From assembly GCA_018242295.1 (NCBI GenBank), contig JAFECE010000001.1, positions 233,939-297,938 of the forward strand: DNA of 64,000 nt, given 5' to 3'. The translations under genes were made by a program, and so were the position numbers. Under the pieces are notes generated by a model, which saw only the letters and a list, made by a program, of their open reading frames with translations, was not told the DNA's origin and did no database searches. Positions 27,525 through 38,863 of the stretch are shown piece after piece. Origin of the DNA: Pseudomonadota bacterium (GTDB lineage: Bacteria; Pseudomonadota; Alphaproteobacteria; Rhizobiales; Hyphomicrobiaceae). Every line of letters starts with the position of its first letter. The stretch's first letter is position 1.

Positions 27525-27692
27525 TCCTTCTCCCCAAGGGAGAAGGTGGCCGAAGGCCGGATGAGGGGGCTTGATTGCCGTGTGTGTAAAGTCCCTCACC
27601 TGCCCATCTTCGCCGAAGGTGGGCCTTCGGCTCACCCTTCAAAAGCGAGCCTCCGGCTCGACGGGCATCCTCTCCCGTCCCGGGAGAGGAAA
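27525..27692. repeat. mosaic palindromic repeat, copy 4 (modules A then B, longest form)
   Basis: CTCCTTCTCCCCAAGGGAG and CCGAAGGCCGGATGAGGGG are followed by GTCCCTCACCTGCCC. Two extra hairpin blocks (GAAGGTGGGCCTTCGGCTCAC and AGCGAGCCTCCGGCTCG) come before the terminal CTCTCCCGTCCCGGGAGAGG. It is the largest of the six copies. The surrounding 27427-27873 gap holds only this and the next repeat. Confidence 0.8.
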
Positions 27693-27743
27693 TGCTTCAT
27701 CGCTTACTTCCGCCGATGGCGGTCGTGGTGTTGCCTCTCACTC

Positions 27744-27833
27744 CGTCATCCCGACGCAGGTCGGCACCCAGACAGGCATCATCATCTCGCGTGTCGAGGT
27801 TTGACTGGATCTCGGCCTTCGCCGGGATGACGG
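27744..27833. repeat. GTCATCC-type palindromic repeat
   Basis: It starts CGTCATCCCGACGCAGGTCGG and ends CTCGGCCTTCGCCGGGATGAC, a sister of the element at 22030. In both places it lies just beyond a mosaic repeat, on the side of module B. Confidence 0.65.
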
Positions 27834-27873
27834 AACACGGTGCGGTTGCTGGGTAGGATGGCCGCCTAAGCCG

Positions 27874-28422
27874 TCAGCGGATGTTCGGGTCTTCGTAGCA
27901 CTTGCGCATGTATTCGCAGCGGTAGGAGCCTGAGAAATGCATGCTGTCGCCCTTCGCGGGGCTGATGAACGTGCAGATTTCTTCGAGACCTTCGGGCTTT
28001 AGCCAGCCTTGGCGGCGGCCGCGCTGCACAGCGAAGCAATCGGCGGTTTCTTCGTCCGGTCCGCGGAACTGGTGGCCGCACTCGTGGGCGTAGATCCATT
28101 GCTTGACGGGCGTCGAAACTCGGTCGAGCAGTTTGGGATTCATGATCAGAAAGCCGGGGTAGGCGGCGCCGTAATCATCGAGCTTGTTGTCGATGACGGT
28201 CGGCCGCTGGCCGCAATATTGCTGGCGGCCGTCGAGCTTGAACTCGCCGGGCGCAACGAGGTGGCTGTCTCCGCCGACGGTCGAAATATATTGCTCGGGG
28301 GTCGGGATGCCGTCGCGAATGGGCGTGGTCGTGTCCTGTGCGTCCGCAACCGGCGCCAGCGCCAGTGTCGAACCCACGATAAGGCCCAAGACGAATCTCG
28401 TCGTGAATCGTCGAACTCTCAT
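27874..28422 (-). CDS. secreted protein with HECGH zinc-peptidase-like motif
   Basis: A 182-residue protein with a signal peptide (cleavage likely near AQDTT, residue 29). The segment IYAHECGHQFRG is an HExxH zinc motif at about residues 113-117, followed by DEETADCFAVQRG, which could supply the third Glu ligand as in gluzincin peptidases. Six or more cysteines in the mature part suggest disulfides. It is likely a periplasmic or secreted metallopeptidase; substrate unknown. Confidence 0.75.
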   Translation of the reverse strand: MRVRRFTTRFVLGLIVGSTLALAPVADAQDTTTPIRDGIPTPEQYISTVGGDSHLVAPGEFKLDGRQQYCGQRPTVIDNKLDDYGAAYPGFLIMNPKLLDRVSTPVKQWIYAHECGHQFRGPDEETADCFAVQRGRRQGWLKPEGLEEICTFISPAKGDSMHFSGSYRCEYMRKCYEDPNIR

Positions 28423-28568
28423 TCGCCCATGCTTTCAGTAATGCCCCGCATGCCCGCTCGGCCTGCCCCTACAACATGGCCTGAAATTCCGCGAGGCTCA
28501 AGTTACGCAGTCTTGTGACATAATGGAGTTAAGTTGATATGACCTGCAGTGTGACTTCCGGCCACGTT

Positions 28569-28979
28569 TCAACCGGAGGTCTGCTGCTCGATGTGCTCCA
28601 TATCCTCGTCGGAAAAGCCGAAATGGTGGCCGATCTCGTGGATCAGCACGTGGGCGACGAGATGACCGAGCTCCTCGTCGCTCGCGGCCCATTCGTCGAG
28701 AATGGCGCGCCGATAGAGGAAGACCATGTCCGGCTCGCGTGTTTCAGCGGTCGCGCCCTGTCGGTCGAGGCTGACGCCCGCGTAAAGGCCGGTCAACTCG
28801 AACGGATCTTCGATATCCAGATCGTCGAGGACATCATCGGGCGCCAAGTCCTCGATGCGAATGACGACGTCGCCGGCCATCGTGCGAAATTCGGATGGCA
28901 GCGTCTCCCAAGCCGCCTGCGCCATGGCTTCGAAATCGGCAAGCGTCGGCGGCGTTGCGTGGGTCCAATCGGTCGGCAT
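28569..28979 (-). CDS. metallopeptidase family protein (minimal zincin, DUF1025-like)
   Basis: A 136-residue cytosolic protein starting at ATG 28979 behind GGAG. The C-terminal HVLIHEIGHHFGFSDEDM is the HExxHxxG(F/L)xD signature of small zincins found in many actinobacteria and alphaproteobacteria. The N-terminal half (FEAMAQAAWETLP) matches the family opening. The biological substrate is not known to me. An in-frame extension to 29111 lacks conservation and is not included. Confidence 0.88.
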   Translation of the reverse strand: MPTDWTHATPPTLADFEAMAQAAWETLPSEFRTMAGDVVIRIEDLAPDDVLDDLDIEDPFELTGLYAGVSLDRQGATAETREPDMVFLYRRAILDEWAASDEELGHLVAHVLIHEIGHHFGFSDEDMEHIEQQTSG

Positions 28980-29046
28980 GCGCTCACTCCGGAAAGTTGA
29001 GTGCAGGAGATAGGTCGGGTCGCGGCAAATAGGAAGGCTCTTCAGC

Positions 29047-29859
29047 TCAATCTGTTTTTTCCGCGACGAGCAACAGTTCCTGAAGCGTGAAATGGAGAGC
29101 GCCTTGCGCATCGACGCGGGGCTTTAGAAACGATCTCAGGGCCGCGTTGCCTCCGCTTAAAATGTCTTTCAGCTCAGCAATGACAGCGGGTGAGCAGCGC
29201 ATGCGGGCGACCCATGGATCGAAGGCGAGTTCCTTTTCGATCTGTTCCTCAGCCACAATCGCCAACCCGGCGTTGCGCAACAGATCGAGCCAATGTTCCG
29301 GCGGCGGCGCGAAACCGTGGCTTGGATCGCGCAATTTCTCGAAGGCATTGTAGGCGGAGATCGCGTCGTCAATGTCGTCGCGGGTGGCGCGCGGCAGGCG
29401 CTCCTGATCTGGCGCCACGTTGTCGACGAGGGCGAAGCGTCCGCCTTTTTTCAGGACGCGGTGAACCTCAGTGACGAAGCTTTCGAGGCTCGGAAAGTGG
29501 TGCGCCGCGAGGCGGCAGCAGACGAGGTTGAAGCTTTCATCCGGAAACGGCAATGCGCTGGCCAACGCGGGCGCGGTCGACATGTTGGCCAGCTCGCGCG
29601 ATGCTGCGAGCTTCGCGGCTTCCTTCAGCATTTCGTCGGTGATGTCGCTCGCGATGATGCTTGCGACGTGGGGCGCAAAGACGGCGGCAGTGTGCCCGGC
29701 GCCCGTCGCCACATCGAGCGCAGTCCAAGTCTTTCGCGGTGCCACAAGCTCGACGATCCGCGCCAGGCTCTCGCCTTTTGCATGCACCTCGGAGGACGCG
29801 TAATCGGCCGCTGCAGGACCGAATTTCGAGCGGATGACCGCGTTCAATTCCTCAGTCAC
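29047..29859 (-). CDS. class I SAM-dependent methyltransferase
   Basis: A 270-residue Rossmann-fold methyltransferase. Motif I is ALDVATGAGH (residues 47-56), the acidic ribose contact is in IIASDITDEML, and FNLVCCRLAAHHF followed by VLKKGGRFALVDN are later motifs. It is closest in pattern to UbiE/BioC-type small-molecule methyltransferases. The acceptor cannot be deduced. It starts at GTG 29859. Confidence 0.85.
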   Translation of the reverse strand: MTEELNAVIRSKFGPAAADYASSEVHAKGESLARIVELVAPRKTWTALDVATGAGHTAAVFAPHVASIIASDITDEMLKEAAKLAASRELANMSTAPALASALPFPDESFNLVCCRLAAHHFPSLESFVTEVHRVLKKGGRFALVDNVAPDQERLPRATRDDIDDAISAYNAFEKLRDPSHGFAPPPEHWLDLLRNAGLAIVAEEQIEKELAFDPWVARMRCSPAVIAELKDILSGGNAALRSFLKPRVDAQGALHFTLQELLLVAEKTD

Positions 29860-30037
29860 GGTGGCACCTCTGCATCAGTGTTGAAAAAACGTTTTGTGTC
29901 CGTAGGGTAACTAAGCAATGTTAATGCAACAAAAGAACATTTGCCGCATCGGACCTGCGGTAAAGCACACATATCTCTCGTCTCTCGCCCACCACGTTCG
30001 CCCGCCTCCACACCGAAGTCATTCCGAGAATTCCTGC

Positions 30038-30799
30038 ATGTCGATACCGCTGTCGTTTCGCCCCCGGCAAGATTCATTGCCGCCCGAGGAAGGATCTTGG
30101 CATGGCGATGCGCAGACGTTCGAGCTCAGGGTGCTCACGAAAGAAAGCGATACCGGCGAGGCGACTGCGCTTCGGCTCCGCGCCTATCAGGCGATCGGTT
30201 ACGATGTCTCGAGCGACAACGGCAAATACACGGACCGGTTCGATACGCTTGCGACGACCGTGCTGCTCGGCGCCTACGATCAAGGCCGTCTCGTCGGAAG
30301 CGTCCGTCTTTGCTTCAACCATCCGTGGCAGACGATTTCGTCGTTGCCGTGCGGTCCCTATTATCCCGCGCTGAAAGAGATCAAAAGCAAAGTCGATGGC
30401 GCGCTCGTCGAAGTCTCGCGTCTTTCCATCGAGCCCGGCATCAACAACACATCGTACCGGACGACGCTTTACGCTTTCCTCGTGCGCGCGGCGCTGACGG
30501 CAGCGCAGGCGGCGGAAGTTTCGATGCTGCTGATCGCGACGCGGCCCGAGTGGGTGAAGTTCTACAAATACATGCTCGGTTTCCAGCCGATCGGCGAACC
30601 GGCCTTCTACCCGCCGGGCGATTTCAAGATCACGTTGCTGGGCGGCAGCCTGAAGCTGGCCGAGAAGCGGCAGAAGCTGCAAAATCGCTTCTTCAAGATC
30701 ACGCCGGACGAGGTCGCCAGCATGCGCGTCGCTATTCAGCCCGCGCTCGCCGCTGCCGCCGTTCCCGACGACGGCAGCAAGGTTGCCGCGCAGGCGTAA
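30038..30799 (+). CDS. FeeM-type N-acyltransferase (GNAT-like fold)
   Basis: A 253-residue protein starting at ATG 30038. The segment LRLRAYQAIGYDVSS, then DRFDTLATTVLLGAYDQGRL and VGSVRLCF, has the pattern of FeeM/autoinducer-synthase-like N-acyl amino acid synthases. Those enzymes use acyl-ACP and share a GNAT-type core with LuxI enzymes. EVSRLSIEPG and FYKYMLGFQPIG are further matching blocks. Substrates are unknown, and no acyl carrier protein or receptor gene is adjacent. Confidence 0.75.
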   Translation: MSIPLSFRPRQDSLPPEEGSWHGDAQTFELRVLTKESDTGEATALRLRAYQAIGYDVSSDNGKYTDRFDTLATTVLLGAYDQGRLVGSVRLCFNHPWQTISSLPCGPYYPALKEIKSKVDGALVEVSRLSIEPGINNTSYRTTLYAFLVRAALTAAQAAEVSMLLIATRPEWVKFYKYMLGFQPIGEPAFYPPGDFKITLLGGSLKLAEKRQKLQNRFFKITPDEVASMRVAIQPALAAAAVPDDGSKVAAQA

Positions 30800-30814
30800 T
30801 TCGCAGGGCGTAAT

Positions 30815-30842
30815 CGACCGCGGCGCGAACAGTCCGCGGTCG
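30815..30842. terminator. hairpin between convergent genes
   Basis: CGACCGCGG and its complement CCGCGGTCG flank a 10-base loop 16 bp after the acyltransferase stop and 14 bp before the leuC end. There is no T-tract, so it is only a candidate bidirectional terminator. Confidence 0.45.
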
Positions 30843-30855
30843 TGAAGGCAGGCCG

Positions 30856-32262
30856 TCAGGCCTGCCAGTTTCTCACATCGACGAAGTGGCCTTCGAGCGC
30901 CGCCGCGGCCGCCATGATCGGCGAGACCAAGTGCGTGCGGCCCTTGTAGCCCTGACGGCCTTCGAAGTTTCGGTTCGAGGTCGAGGCGCAGCGCTGACCC
31001 GGCTTCAACTGGTCCGGGTTCATGCCGAGGCACATCGAGCAGCCCGGCTCGCGCCATTCGAATCCGGCGTCCTTGAAGATCTTGTCGAGGCCTTCGGCTT
31101 CCGCCTGCTCTTTGACGAGGCCCGATCCCGGAACGATCATCGCATAGGCGAGGCGCGACGAGATCTTCTTGCCGTCGACGACCTTGGCAACTGCGCGCAA
31201 GTCTTCGATGCGGCCGTTCGTGCAGCTTCCGATCCACACGACGTCGAGGGGGATATCGGTGATCTTCGTGCCGGGCGTCAGGCCCATGTATTCGAGCGCG
31301 CGCTGCATCGATGCGCGCTTGTTCTCGTCATGCACGTCGGCGGGATTGGGAACGGCGCTCGCGACGGACGTCACGTCCTCGGGGCTCGTGCCCCAGGAGA
31401 CGATCGGCGGCAGCTTCGCGGCATCAAGGCGAACCTCGCGATCGAAACGGGCGCCTTCATCTGTGTGCAGCGTTTCCCAATATTTCATCGCCAGGTCCCA
31501 GGCTGCGCCTTTTGGGGCCTTTGGACGATCCTTCAAGAATGCAAAGGTCTTTTCGTCAGGCGCGATCATGCCAGCGCGGGCGCCACCTTCGATCGACATG
31601 TTGCAGACCGTCATGCGGCCTTCCATCGACAGTGCGCGAATGGCTTCGCCCGCGTATTCGATGACGGAGCCGGTACCGCCGGCGGTGCCGATCTCGCCGA
31701 TGATGGCCAAGGTGATGTCCTTGGCGCCGACACCGTGCGGCGCGATGCCGTCGACCGTCACCAGCATGTTCTTGGCTTTTTTCTGGATCAGCGTTTGCGT
31801 CGCCAGAACGTGCTCGACCTCGGACGTGCCGATGCCGTGGGCCAGTGCGCCGAATGCGCCATGCGTCGAGGTGTGGCTATCGCCGCAGACGATCGTCGTA
31901 CCCGGGAGGGTAAAGCCCTGCTCGGGGCCGACGACGTGGACAATGCCCTGGCGCTTGTCGAGCTCGTTGAAATACTGGATCCCGAAGTCGCGGGCGTTCG
32001 TCGCCAGCGTCTCGACCTGGACGCGGCTTTCCTCGTCGGCAATGCCTTTCGTGCGGTCAGTGGTCGGAACGTTATGATCGACGACGGCGAGGGTTTTCTC
32101 TGGAGCGCGGACCTTACGGCCGGCCATGCGCAGACCTTCGAAAGCCTGCGGGCTCGTGACCTCGTGGACGAGGTGGCGGTCGATATAGAGGAGGCTCGTT
32201 CCGTCCGGCGACTGTTCAACTACGTGATCGTCGAAGATTTTATCGTACAGCGTTTTTGCCAT
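30856..32262 (-). CDS. leuC: 3-isopropylmalate dehydratase large subunit
   Basis: A 468-residue aconitase-family enzyme that isomerises 2- to 3-isopropylmalate with LeuD. The iron-sulfur ligands lie in [14 protein letters not shown] and [12 protein letters not shown]. The [16 protein letters not shown] and [16 protein letters not shown] blocks are typical. ATG 32262 is the family start; the frame stays open upstream only through a palindromic repeat. Confidence 0.97.
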   Translation of the reverse strand: MAKTLYDKIFDDHVVEQSPDGTSLLYIDRHLVHEVTSPQAFEGLRMAGRKVRAPEKTLAVVDHNVPTTDRTKGIADEESRVQVETLATNARDFGIQYFNELDKRQGIVHVVGPEQGFTLPGTTIVCGDSHTSTHGAFGALAHGIGTSEVEHVLATQTLIQKKAKNMLVTVDGIAPHGVGAKDITLAIIGEIGTAGGTGSVIEYAGEAIRALSMEGRMTVCNMSIEGGARAGMIAPDEKTFAFLKDRPKAPKGAAWDLAMKYWETLHTDEGARFDREVRLDAAKLPPIVSWGTSPEDVTSVASAVPNPADVHDENKRASMQRALEYMGLTPGTKITDIPLDVVWIGSCTNGRIEDLRAVAKVVDGKKISSRLAYAMIVPGSGLVKEQAEAEGLDKIFKDAGFEWREPGCSMCLGMNPDQLKPGQRCASTSNRNFEGRQGYKGRTHLVSPIMAAAAALEGHFVDVRNWQA

Positions 32263-32310
32263 GACTTCGTTGAGCCTTTGGAGGACGGCGGATGAGGATG
32301 AGCTTTGTTG

Positions 32311-32359
32311 GAGCATGATCTTATCGGAAAACCGGTATCCACTTTTCCGGATCATGCTC
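32311..32359. repeat. rhizobial GAGCATGATC palindromic repeat
   Basis: GAGCATGATC and GATCATGCTC form perfect outer arms around an inner TCGGAAAACCGGTATCCAC. This is the well-known palindromic intergenic sequence of Bradyrhizobium and related genera. It lies 49 bp upstream of leuC. Confidence 0.8.
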
Positions 32360-32475
32360 TAGATAGCGTCTCGTTCCCTTTTGCGCAAATCAGCGCTGGT
32401 CGCAGCCGCCATAAGCGGAACACGGCACGTTTTGGAGCTGGCCGCCGGGTTTCGGCGGCCTAGCGAGGTTCCGTT

Positions 32476-33369
32476 TCAATTGTTCCGATTTTTCGAGATC
32501 TTCGAGAGCAGAAAGTCGCGGAGCAGCTGCACCTTTTTCGAGGATTTCAGCTCTTCCGGGTAGGCGAAGACCATATTCAGCGATGGCTGTTCGATATCCG
32601 TCAGCACGGGAACGAGATCGGTCTGCTCTTCGGTCAGATAATCCGGGATCATCCCGACGCCGATGCCGGCGCGGATGGCATATTTGATCGCCACGACGCT
32701 GTTAACCCGGAGGGCGGCTTCCCGCATCCCCGCGCCGTTGCGGCCGGCGGTCTCGATCCACGACATGGCGTCGAGATGCTGCGCGGACGGCCCGGTGTAG
32801 CCGATGATGCGGTGTTGATCGAGGTCGGCCAGGCTTTTTGGCGCGCCGTACTTGCGGATGTATTGCGTAGATGCGAAGGCGCGAACATGACTTTCGAACA
32901 GCGGGCGGCGGATGAGGTCGGCCTGTTCCGGTTCGCGCGTCCAGATCGCGGCATCGGCGGCGCGCATGCCGATATCAACCTGATCGTCATTGAGGATCAA
33001 CTCGACGCGAATGTCGGGATAGAGTTCGCCGAACTCCCGGAGCCTGGGCGTCAGCCAGATGGTGCCGAAGCCGATCGGCGCCGTGATCCTGAGATCGCCT
33101 GACGGTTTGGTCGTTGAATCGGAGAGCAGTGTCTCGGCCGTCTGCAGCTTGGCAAAGACTTCCGCAACCGTCCGGTTCAGAAGCTCGCCCTGCTCGGTCA
33201 GGACGAGACCGCGGGCATGGCGATGGAACAGCGTGACACGAAGATTGGCTTCCAGCGCAGAGATCTGGCGGCTGACGGCCGATTGGCTCATGTGAAGCTG
33301 CTCACCGGCATGCGTGAAGCTGCCAGCCTCGGCGGCCGCATGGAAGATGCGAAGCTTATCCCAATCCAT
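32476..33369 (-). CDS. lsrB: LysR-type regulator, LsrB/VtlR ortholog
   Basis: A 297-residue LysR regulator. The N-terminal HTH (DWDKLRIFHAAAEAGSFTHA) is followed by SQSAVSRQISALE and LFHRHARGLVLTEQGE. These closely match Sinorhizobium LsrB and Brucella VtlR, which also sit next to trxB. Those regulators control small RNAs, lipopolysaccharide and redox-stress genes. ATG 33369 gives the family start; the frame also has in-frame starts at 33402 and 33408. The targets here are unknown. Confidence 0.85.
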   Translation of the reverse strand: MDWDKLRIFHAAAEAGSFTHAGEQLHMSQSAVSRQISALEANLRVTLFHRHARGLVLTEQGELLNRTVAEVFAKLQTAETLLSDSTTKPSGDLRITAPIGFGTIWLTPRLREFGELYPDIRVELILNDDQVDIGMRAADAAIWTREPEQADLIRRPLFESHVRAFASTQYIRKYGAPKSLADLDQHRIIGYTGPSAQHLDAMSWIETAGRNGAGMREAALRVNSVVAIKYAIRAGIGVGMIPDYLTEEQTDLVPVLTDIEQPSLNMVFAYPEELKSSKKVQLLRDFLLSKISKNRNN

Positions 33370-33517
33370 TTTCGGAGACCTGCCGTGCAGTTGCTGGGTC
33401 ATTTGCATTTAGCTATGCGCTAGACGCAATGCAATGCCAGCATGGCAGATTCGCGGCGCGTGCGGCTGCGGGGGCGGTCTTGACGCGCCAAGGCGCGAAT
33501 TGAACCGCCGTTACAGT

Positions 33518-35940
<2,423 letters not shown>

Positions 35941-35976
35941 AGCGGATTATCCGTCGTGACACGCGTTCTGGCTGAA

Positions 35977-36109
35977 GCCCCTCATCCGCCCCTTCGGGGC
36001 ACCTTCTCCCCAAGGGAGAAGGAAGTCGCTCTTTTCCTCTCCCGGAACGGGAGAGGATGCCCGTCGAGCCAGAGGCTCGCCTTCGGCGAGATGGGCAGGT
36101 GAGGGACTT
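35977..36109. repeat. mosaic palindromic repeat, copy 5 (A and B modules in outward layout)
   Basis: It reads GCCCCTCATCCGCCCCTTCG, then CTTCTCCCCAAGGGAGAAGG, a short spacer, CCTCTCCCGGAACGGGAGAGG and a GGCTCGCCTTCGGCGAG hairpin ending GGGCAGGTGAGGGACTT. The order of the halves differs from copies 1-4. It sits between the convergent transporter and radC genes. Confidence 0.8.
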
Positions 36110-36141
36110 TGTTCGATGGGCGCCAGATTGAGCGGCTTCAT

Positions 36142-36930
36142 TCAAATCAACCGCAGCGCTTTCAGGCTCGCGTGGCCGTTGCGGCCGACGATGATGTGAT
36201 CGTGGACGGAGACGCCGAGCGGGCGGGATGCGTCGATGATCTGCTTTGTCATGTCGATGTCGGCGCGCGACGGCGTTGGATCGCCTGAGGGATGGTTGTG
36301 CACGAGGATGATGGCACTTGCGGAGAGTTCGAGCGCGCGCTTCACGACTTCGCGCACGTAGACGGGCGTGTGATCGACGGTGCCGCGTCCCTGCACCTCG
36401 TCAGCGATGAGCTGGTTCTTCTTGTCGAGAAACAGGATGCGGAATTGCTCGCGCGTTTCGAAGCCTTGCACCAGGCGCAAGTAATCGAGCACGCCGTTCC
36501 ATGACGAAAGCGCGGGCCGGGAGACGATCTGACCTTTGGTCAACCGTTCCGCCGCGGCCTTGATCAGCTTCAGTTCTTCGACGGCGCGATCGCCGATGCC
36601 TTCAACTTCCTTCAGGCGTTCGGCCGGCGCCGAGACGACGTCCGCGAACGAGCCGAATTTCGCGAGCAAGCGCTTCGCGATCGGCTTCGTGTCAATCCGC
36701 GGGAAGGCGCGGAAGAGGATCATTTCGAGAAGTTCGTAATCGGGAACGGCATCGGCGCCGCCGTTTTGGAAACGGTCGCGCAGACGGCGGCGATGGCCCG
36801 CCTTATCGTCGGGTGCGTTTTTTTCTTCGCCTTTGGCTTTAGGCTTCTCTTCCGGCGTGAGTGCAAAGAATGTCGATTGCTCGGCAGCGCTTGTCTTGTC
36901 GCGAAATCCATCGGAACGCGACATCGACAT
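36142..36930 (-). CDS. radC: RadC-family JAB/MPN-domain protein
   Basis: A 262-residue protein with a Lys/Glu-rich N-terminus (1-45), a helix-hairpin-helix-type region ([12 protein letters not shown], 109-120) and a C-terminal JAMM metal site. The metal site has His211, His213 and Asp224 ([14 protein letters not shown]). The name suggests DNA repair, but that role of RadC has been questioned in the literature and the true substrate is open. It follows map by 8 bp and is probably co-transcribed. Confidence 0.93.
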   Translation of the reverse strand: MSMSRSDGFRDKTSAAEQSTFFALTPEEKPKAKGEEKNAPDDKAGHRRRLRDRFQNGGADAVPDYELLEMILFRAFPRIDTKPIAKRLLAKFGSFADVVSAPAERLKEVEGIGDRAVEELKLIKAAAERLTKGQIVSRPALSSWNGVLDYLRLVQGFETREQFRILFLDKKNQLIADEVQGRGTVDHTPVYVREVVKRALELSASAIILVHNHPSGDPTPSRADIDMTKQIIDASRPLGVSVHDHIIVGRNGHASLKALRLI

Positions 36931-36938
36931 TCACTCCA

Positions 36939-37772
36939 TCAAGCGGCGGCGCGGATGCCGTTTGGCGGGAAATGATATCCGGCTGGGCTTTCGGTGAAAA
37001 TCTCGCAGCCGGTTTCGGTGACGCCAACTGTGTGCTCGAACTGGGCGGAAAGCTCGCGGTCGCGCGTCACGGCCGTCCAGCCGTCCGCCAGAATTTTCAC
37101 GTGCGGCTTGCCGAGATTGATCATCGGCTCGATCGTAAACAGCATCCCCGGTTCAAGCACGGTGCCTTCGCCCGGCTCGCCGTAATGCAGGATGTTTGGG
37201 CGGTCGTGGAAGACGCGGCCGAGGCCGTGGCCGCAGAAGTCGCGGACGACGCTGCAGCGCTCGCCTTCGGCATAACGCTGAATTGCGGCGCCGATGTCGC
37301 CCGTGGTGTTGCCGGGCTTCACGACGGCGATGCCGCGCATCAGGGATTCATAGGTCACGTACATCAAGCGCTCGGCGCGGCGCGAAACATCGCCGACCGA
37401 ATACATGCGGCTCGTGTCGCCGTGCCAGCCATCGACGATGAGCGTGACGTCGATGTTGACGATGTCGCCCGGCTTCAGCGGCTTATCGTTTGGCATGCCG
37501 TGGCAGACGACGTGGTTGATCGACGTGCACGTCGCGTATCGATAGCCGCGGTAATTGAGCGTCGCGGGAATGGCGCCGTGGTCGAGCGCGAACGAAAGGA
37601 CCAGCTCGTCGATCTCCGCCGTCGTGACGCCGGGCTGGACGATCGGAACGAGCATGTCGAGCGCTTCGGCGGCGAGCCGGCCAGCCTTGCGCATGGCGGC
37701 GAACGCCTCGGGACCGTGCAGCGGAATCTTGCCGTCGCGACTGGCCGTTTTGGATACTTCGATGTTCGACAT
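36939..37772 (-). CDS. map: type I methionine aminopeptidase
   Basis: A 277-residue enzyme that removes N-terminal Met from new proteins. The pita-bread fold metal ligands are Asp108, Asp119, His182, Glu215 and Glu246; His91 (CHGMPND) is the substrate contact. ATG 37772 has GGAG upstream. The frame stays open to 37910 but crosses the rplS terminator. It is followed closely by radC. Confidence 0.96.
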   Translation of the reverse strand: MSNIEVSKTASRDGKIPLHGPEAFAAMRKAGRLAAEALDMLVPIVQPGVTTAEIDELVLSFALDHGAIPATLNYRGYRYATCTSINHVVCHGMPNDKPLKPGDIVNIDVTLIVDGWHGDTSRMYSVGDVSRRAERLMYVTYESLMRGIAVVKPGNTTGDIGAAIQRYAEGERCSVVRDFCGHGLGRVFHDRPNILHYGEPGEGTVLEPGMLFTIEPMINLGKPHVKILADGWTAVTRDRELSAQFEHTVGVTETGCEIFTESPAGYHFPPNGIRAAA

Positions 37773-37869
37773 ACTACTCCACGCCACGTCGGACGGTGCT
37801 GACGCTTCTAATCTAGTGCGAAACGATCGCCGGCAAAATACCTTGCGTCTCTGTGCATCACCACAGGCA

Positions 37870-37901
37870 TAAAAAAGCGCCGGAGAAATTCCCCGGCGCT
37901 T
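37870..37901 (-). terminator. rho-independent terminator of rplS
   Basis: The minus strand forms AAGCGCCGG and its complement around a short loop, followed by six T. It lies 35 bp after the rplS stop and before map. Confidence 0.85.
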
Positions 37902-37935
37902 GAAAAACATCAGCCTCTGTCAGCCGTAAACCGGC

Positions 37936-38634
37936 TCAGGCTTTGGCTTCTTCAGCCGGAACTTCGGCTGCGGTCAGCTCGGCGAGAAGGCGCTGTGCCT
38001 GTCCAACCCAGTCCTGCTTCTCGATGGCGCCCTTCAAGGTCAGGGTTTCGTCGAGGTTGGCGATATCTTCGTCCGACAGGTTGGCGATCTGCTCGACCTT
38101 GTAGCAGTTGAGCTGCTTCAGGCGGTTCTGCAGGTCGATATCGATGCCCTTGATCTGCGTCAGATCCTCGGCCTCGCCCTTCGGCTTCTTGAAACCCTTC
38201 CAGGCGGCGTTGAGGCGGCGCGCACGTGCGTCCGTACGTTCGAAAATACGAGCGGCCTTACCGCGGCGTCCACGGAGATAGTAAAGCTTGGCGCGGCGGA
38301 CCTTGCCGCGGCGGACGACTTCGATCTCAGCGATGTAGGGCGAATAAACCGGGAAGACGCGCTCGACGCCTTCTCCATAGGAAATCTTGCGAACGGTGAA
38401 GTTCTCGTTGAGGCCGGCGCCCGAACGGGCGATCACGACGCCTTCGTAAGCCTGGAAGCGAACGGTCGCCTCTTTGACGGCGGCCTTCTTCTTCTTGTCT
38501 TTCGGGTCGGCTTCGGCGGCCTCGATGACCTTGACCATCACCTTGACGGTATCGCCGGGACCAAATTCGGGAACGCCGCGCTTCGCGAGGACGGCGTCCA
38601 TCTGCTCGCGCTCGAGCTGCTGGATAATGTTCAT
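37936..38634 (-). CDS. rplS: 50S ribosomal protein L19 with C-terminal extension
   Basis: A 232-residue protein. Residues 1 to about 130 are a normal L19 (FGPGDTVKV, then [20 protein letters not shown] and [20 protein letters not shown]). The remaining 100 residues are extra. They contain [19 protein letters not shown] and [18 protein letters not shown], a helix-hairpin-helix-like fold known from L21 and NuoE tails in rhizobia, and end in acidic PAEEAKA. A strong terminator follows. The L,D-transpeptidase gene lies between rplS and trmD, which are usually close. Confidence 0.93.
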   Translation of the reverse strand: MNIIQQLEREQMDAVLAKRGVPEFGPGDTVKVMVKVIEAAEADPKDKKKKAAVKEATVRFQAYEGVVIARSGAGLNENFTVRKISYGEGVERVFPVYSPYIAEIEVVRRGKVRRAKLYYLRGRRGKAARIFERTDARARRLNAAWKGFKKPKGEAEDLTQIKGIDIDLQNRLKQLNCYKVEQIANLSDEDIANLDETLTLKGAIEKQDWVGQAQRLLAELTAAEVPAEEAKA

Positions 38635-38863
38635 CTTGTTGATTCCATTTCGTTTTTTGATGACGCAGAGGATCGGCTTGGCGTCCATCAGGACCCGAAC
38701 CGGTCATGCAACCCTTAAGGGCAACCCGTTTGAGGGAATTGTTGTTGGGCGGGTGATAGCGGAAGAGGCCGGTTTTGTCGAGTGGGCCCAAGCCCCTATC
38801 GCGGCCATGCGCCGTTCTGCCCTCTGATCCGGGATGACACGGCGGGCGGGTCCGAGCGGGGTC

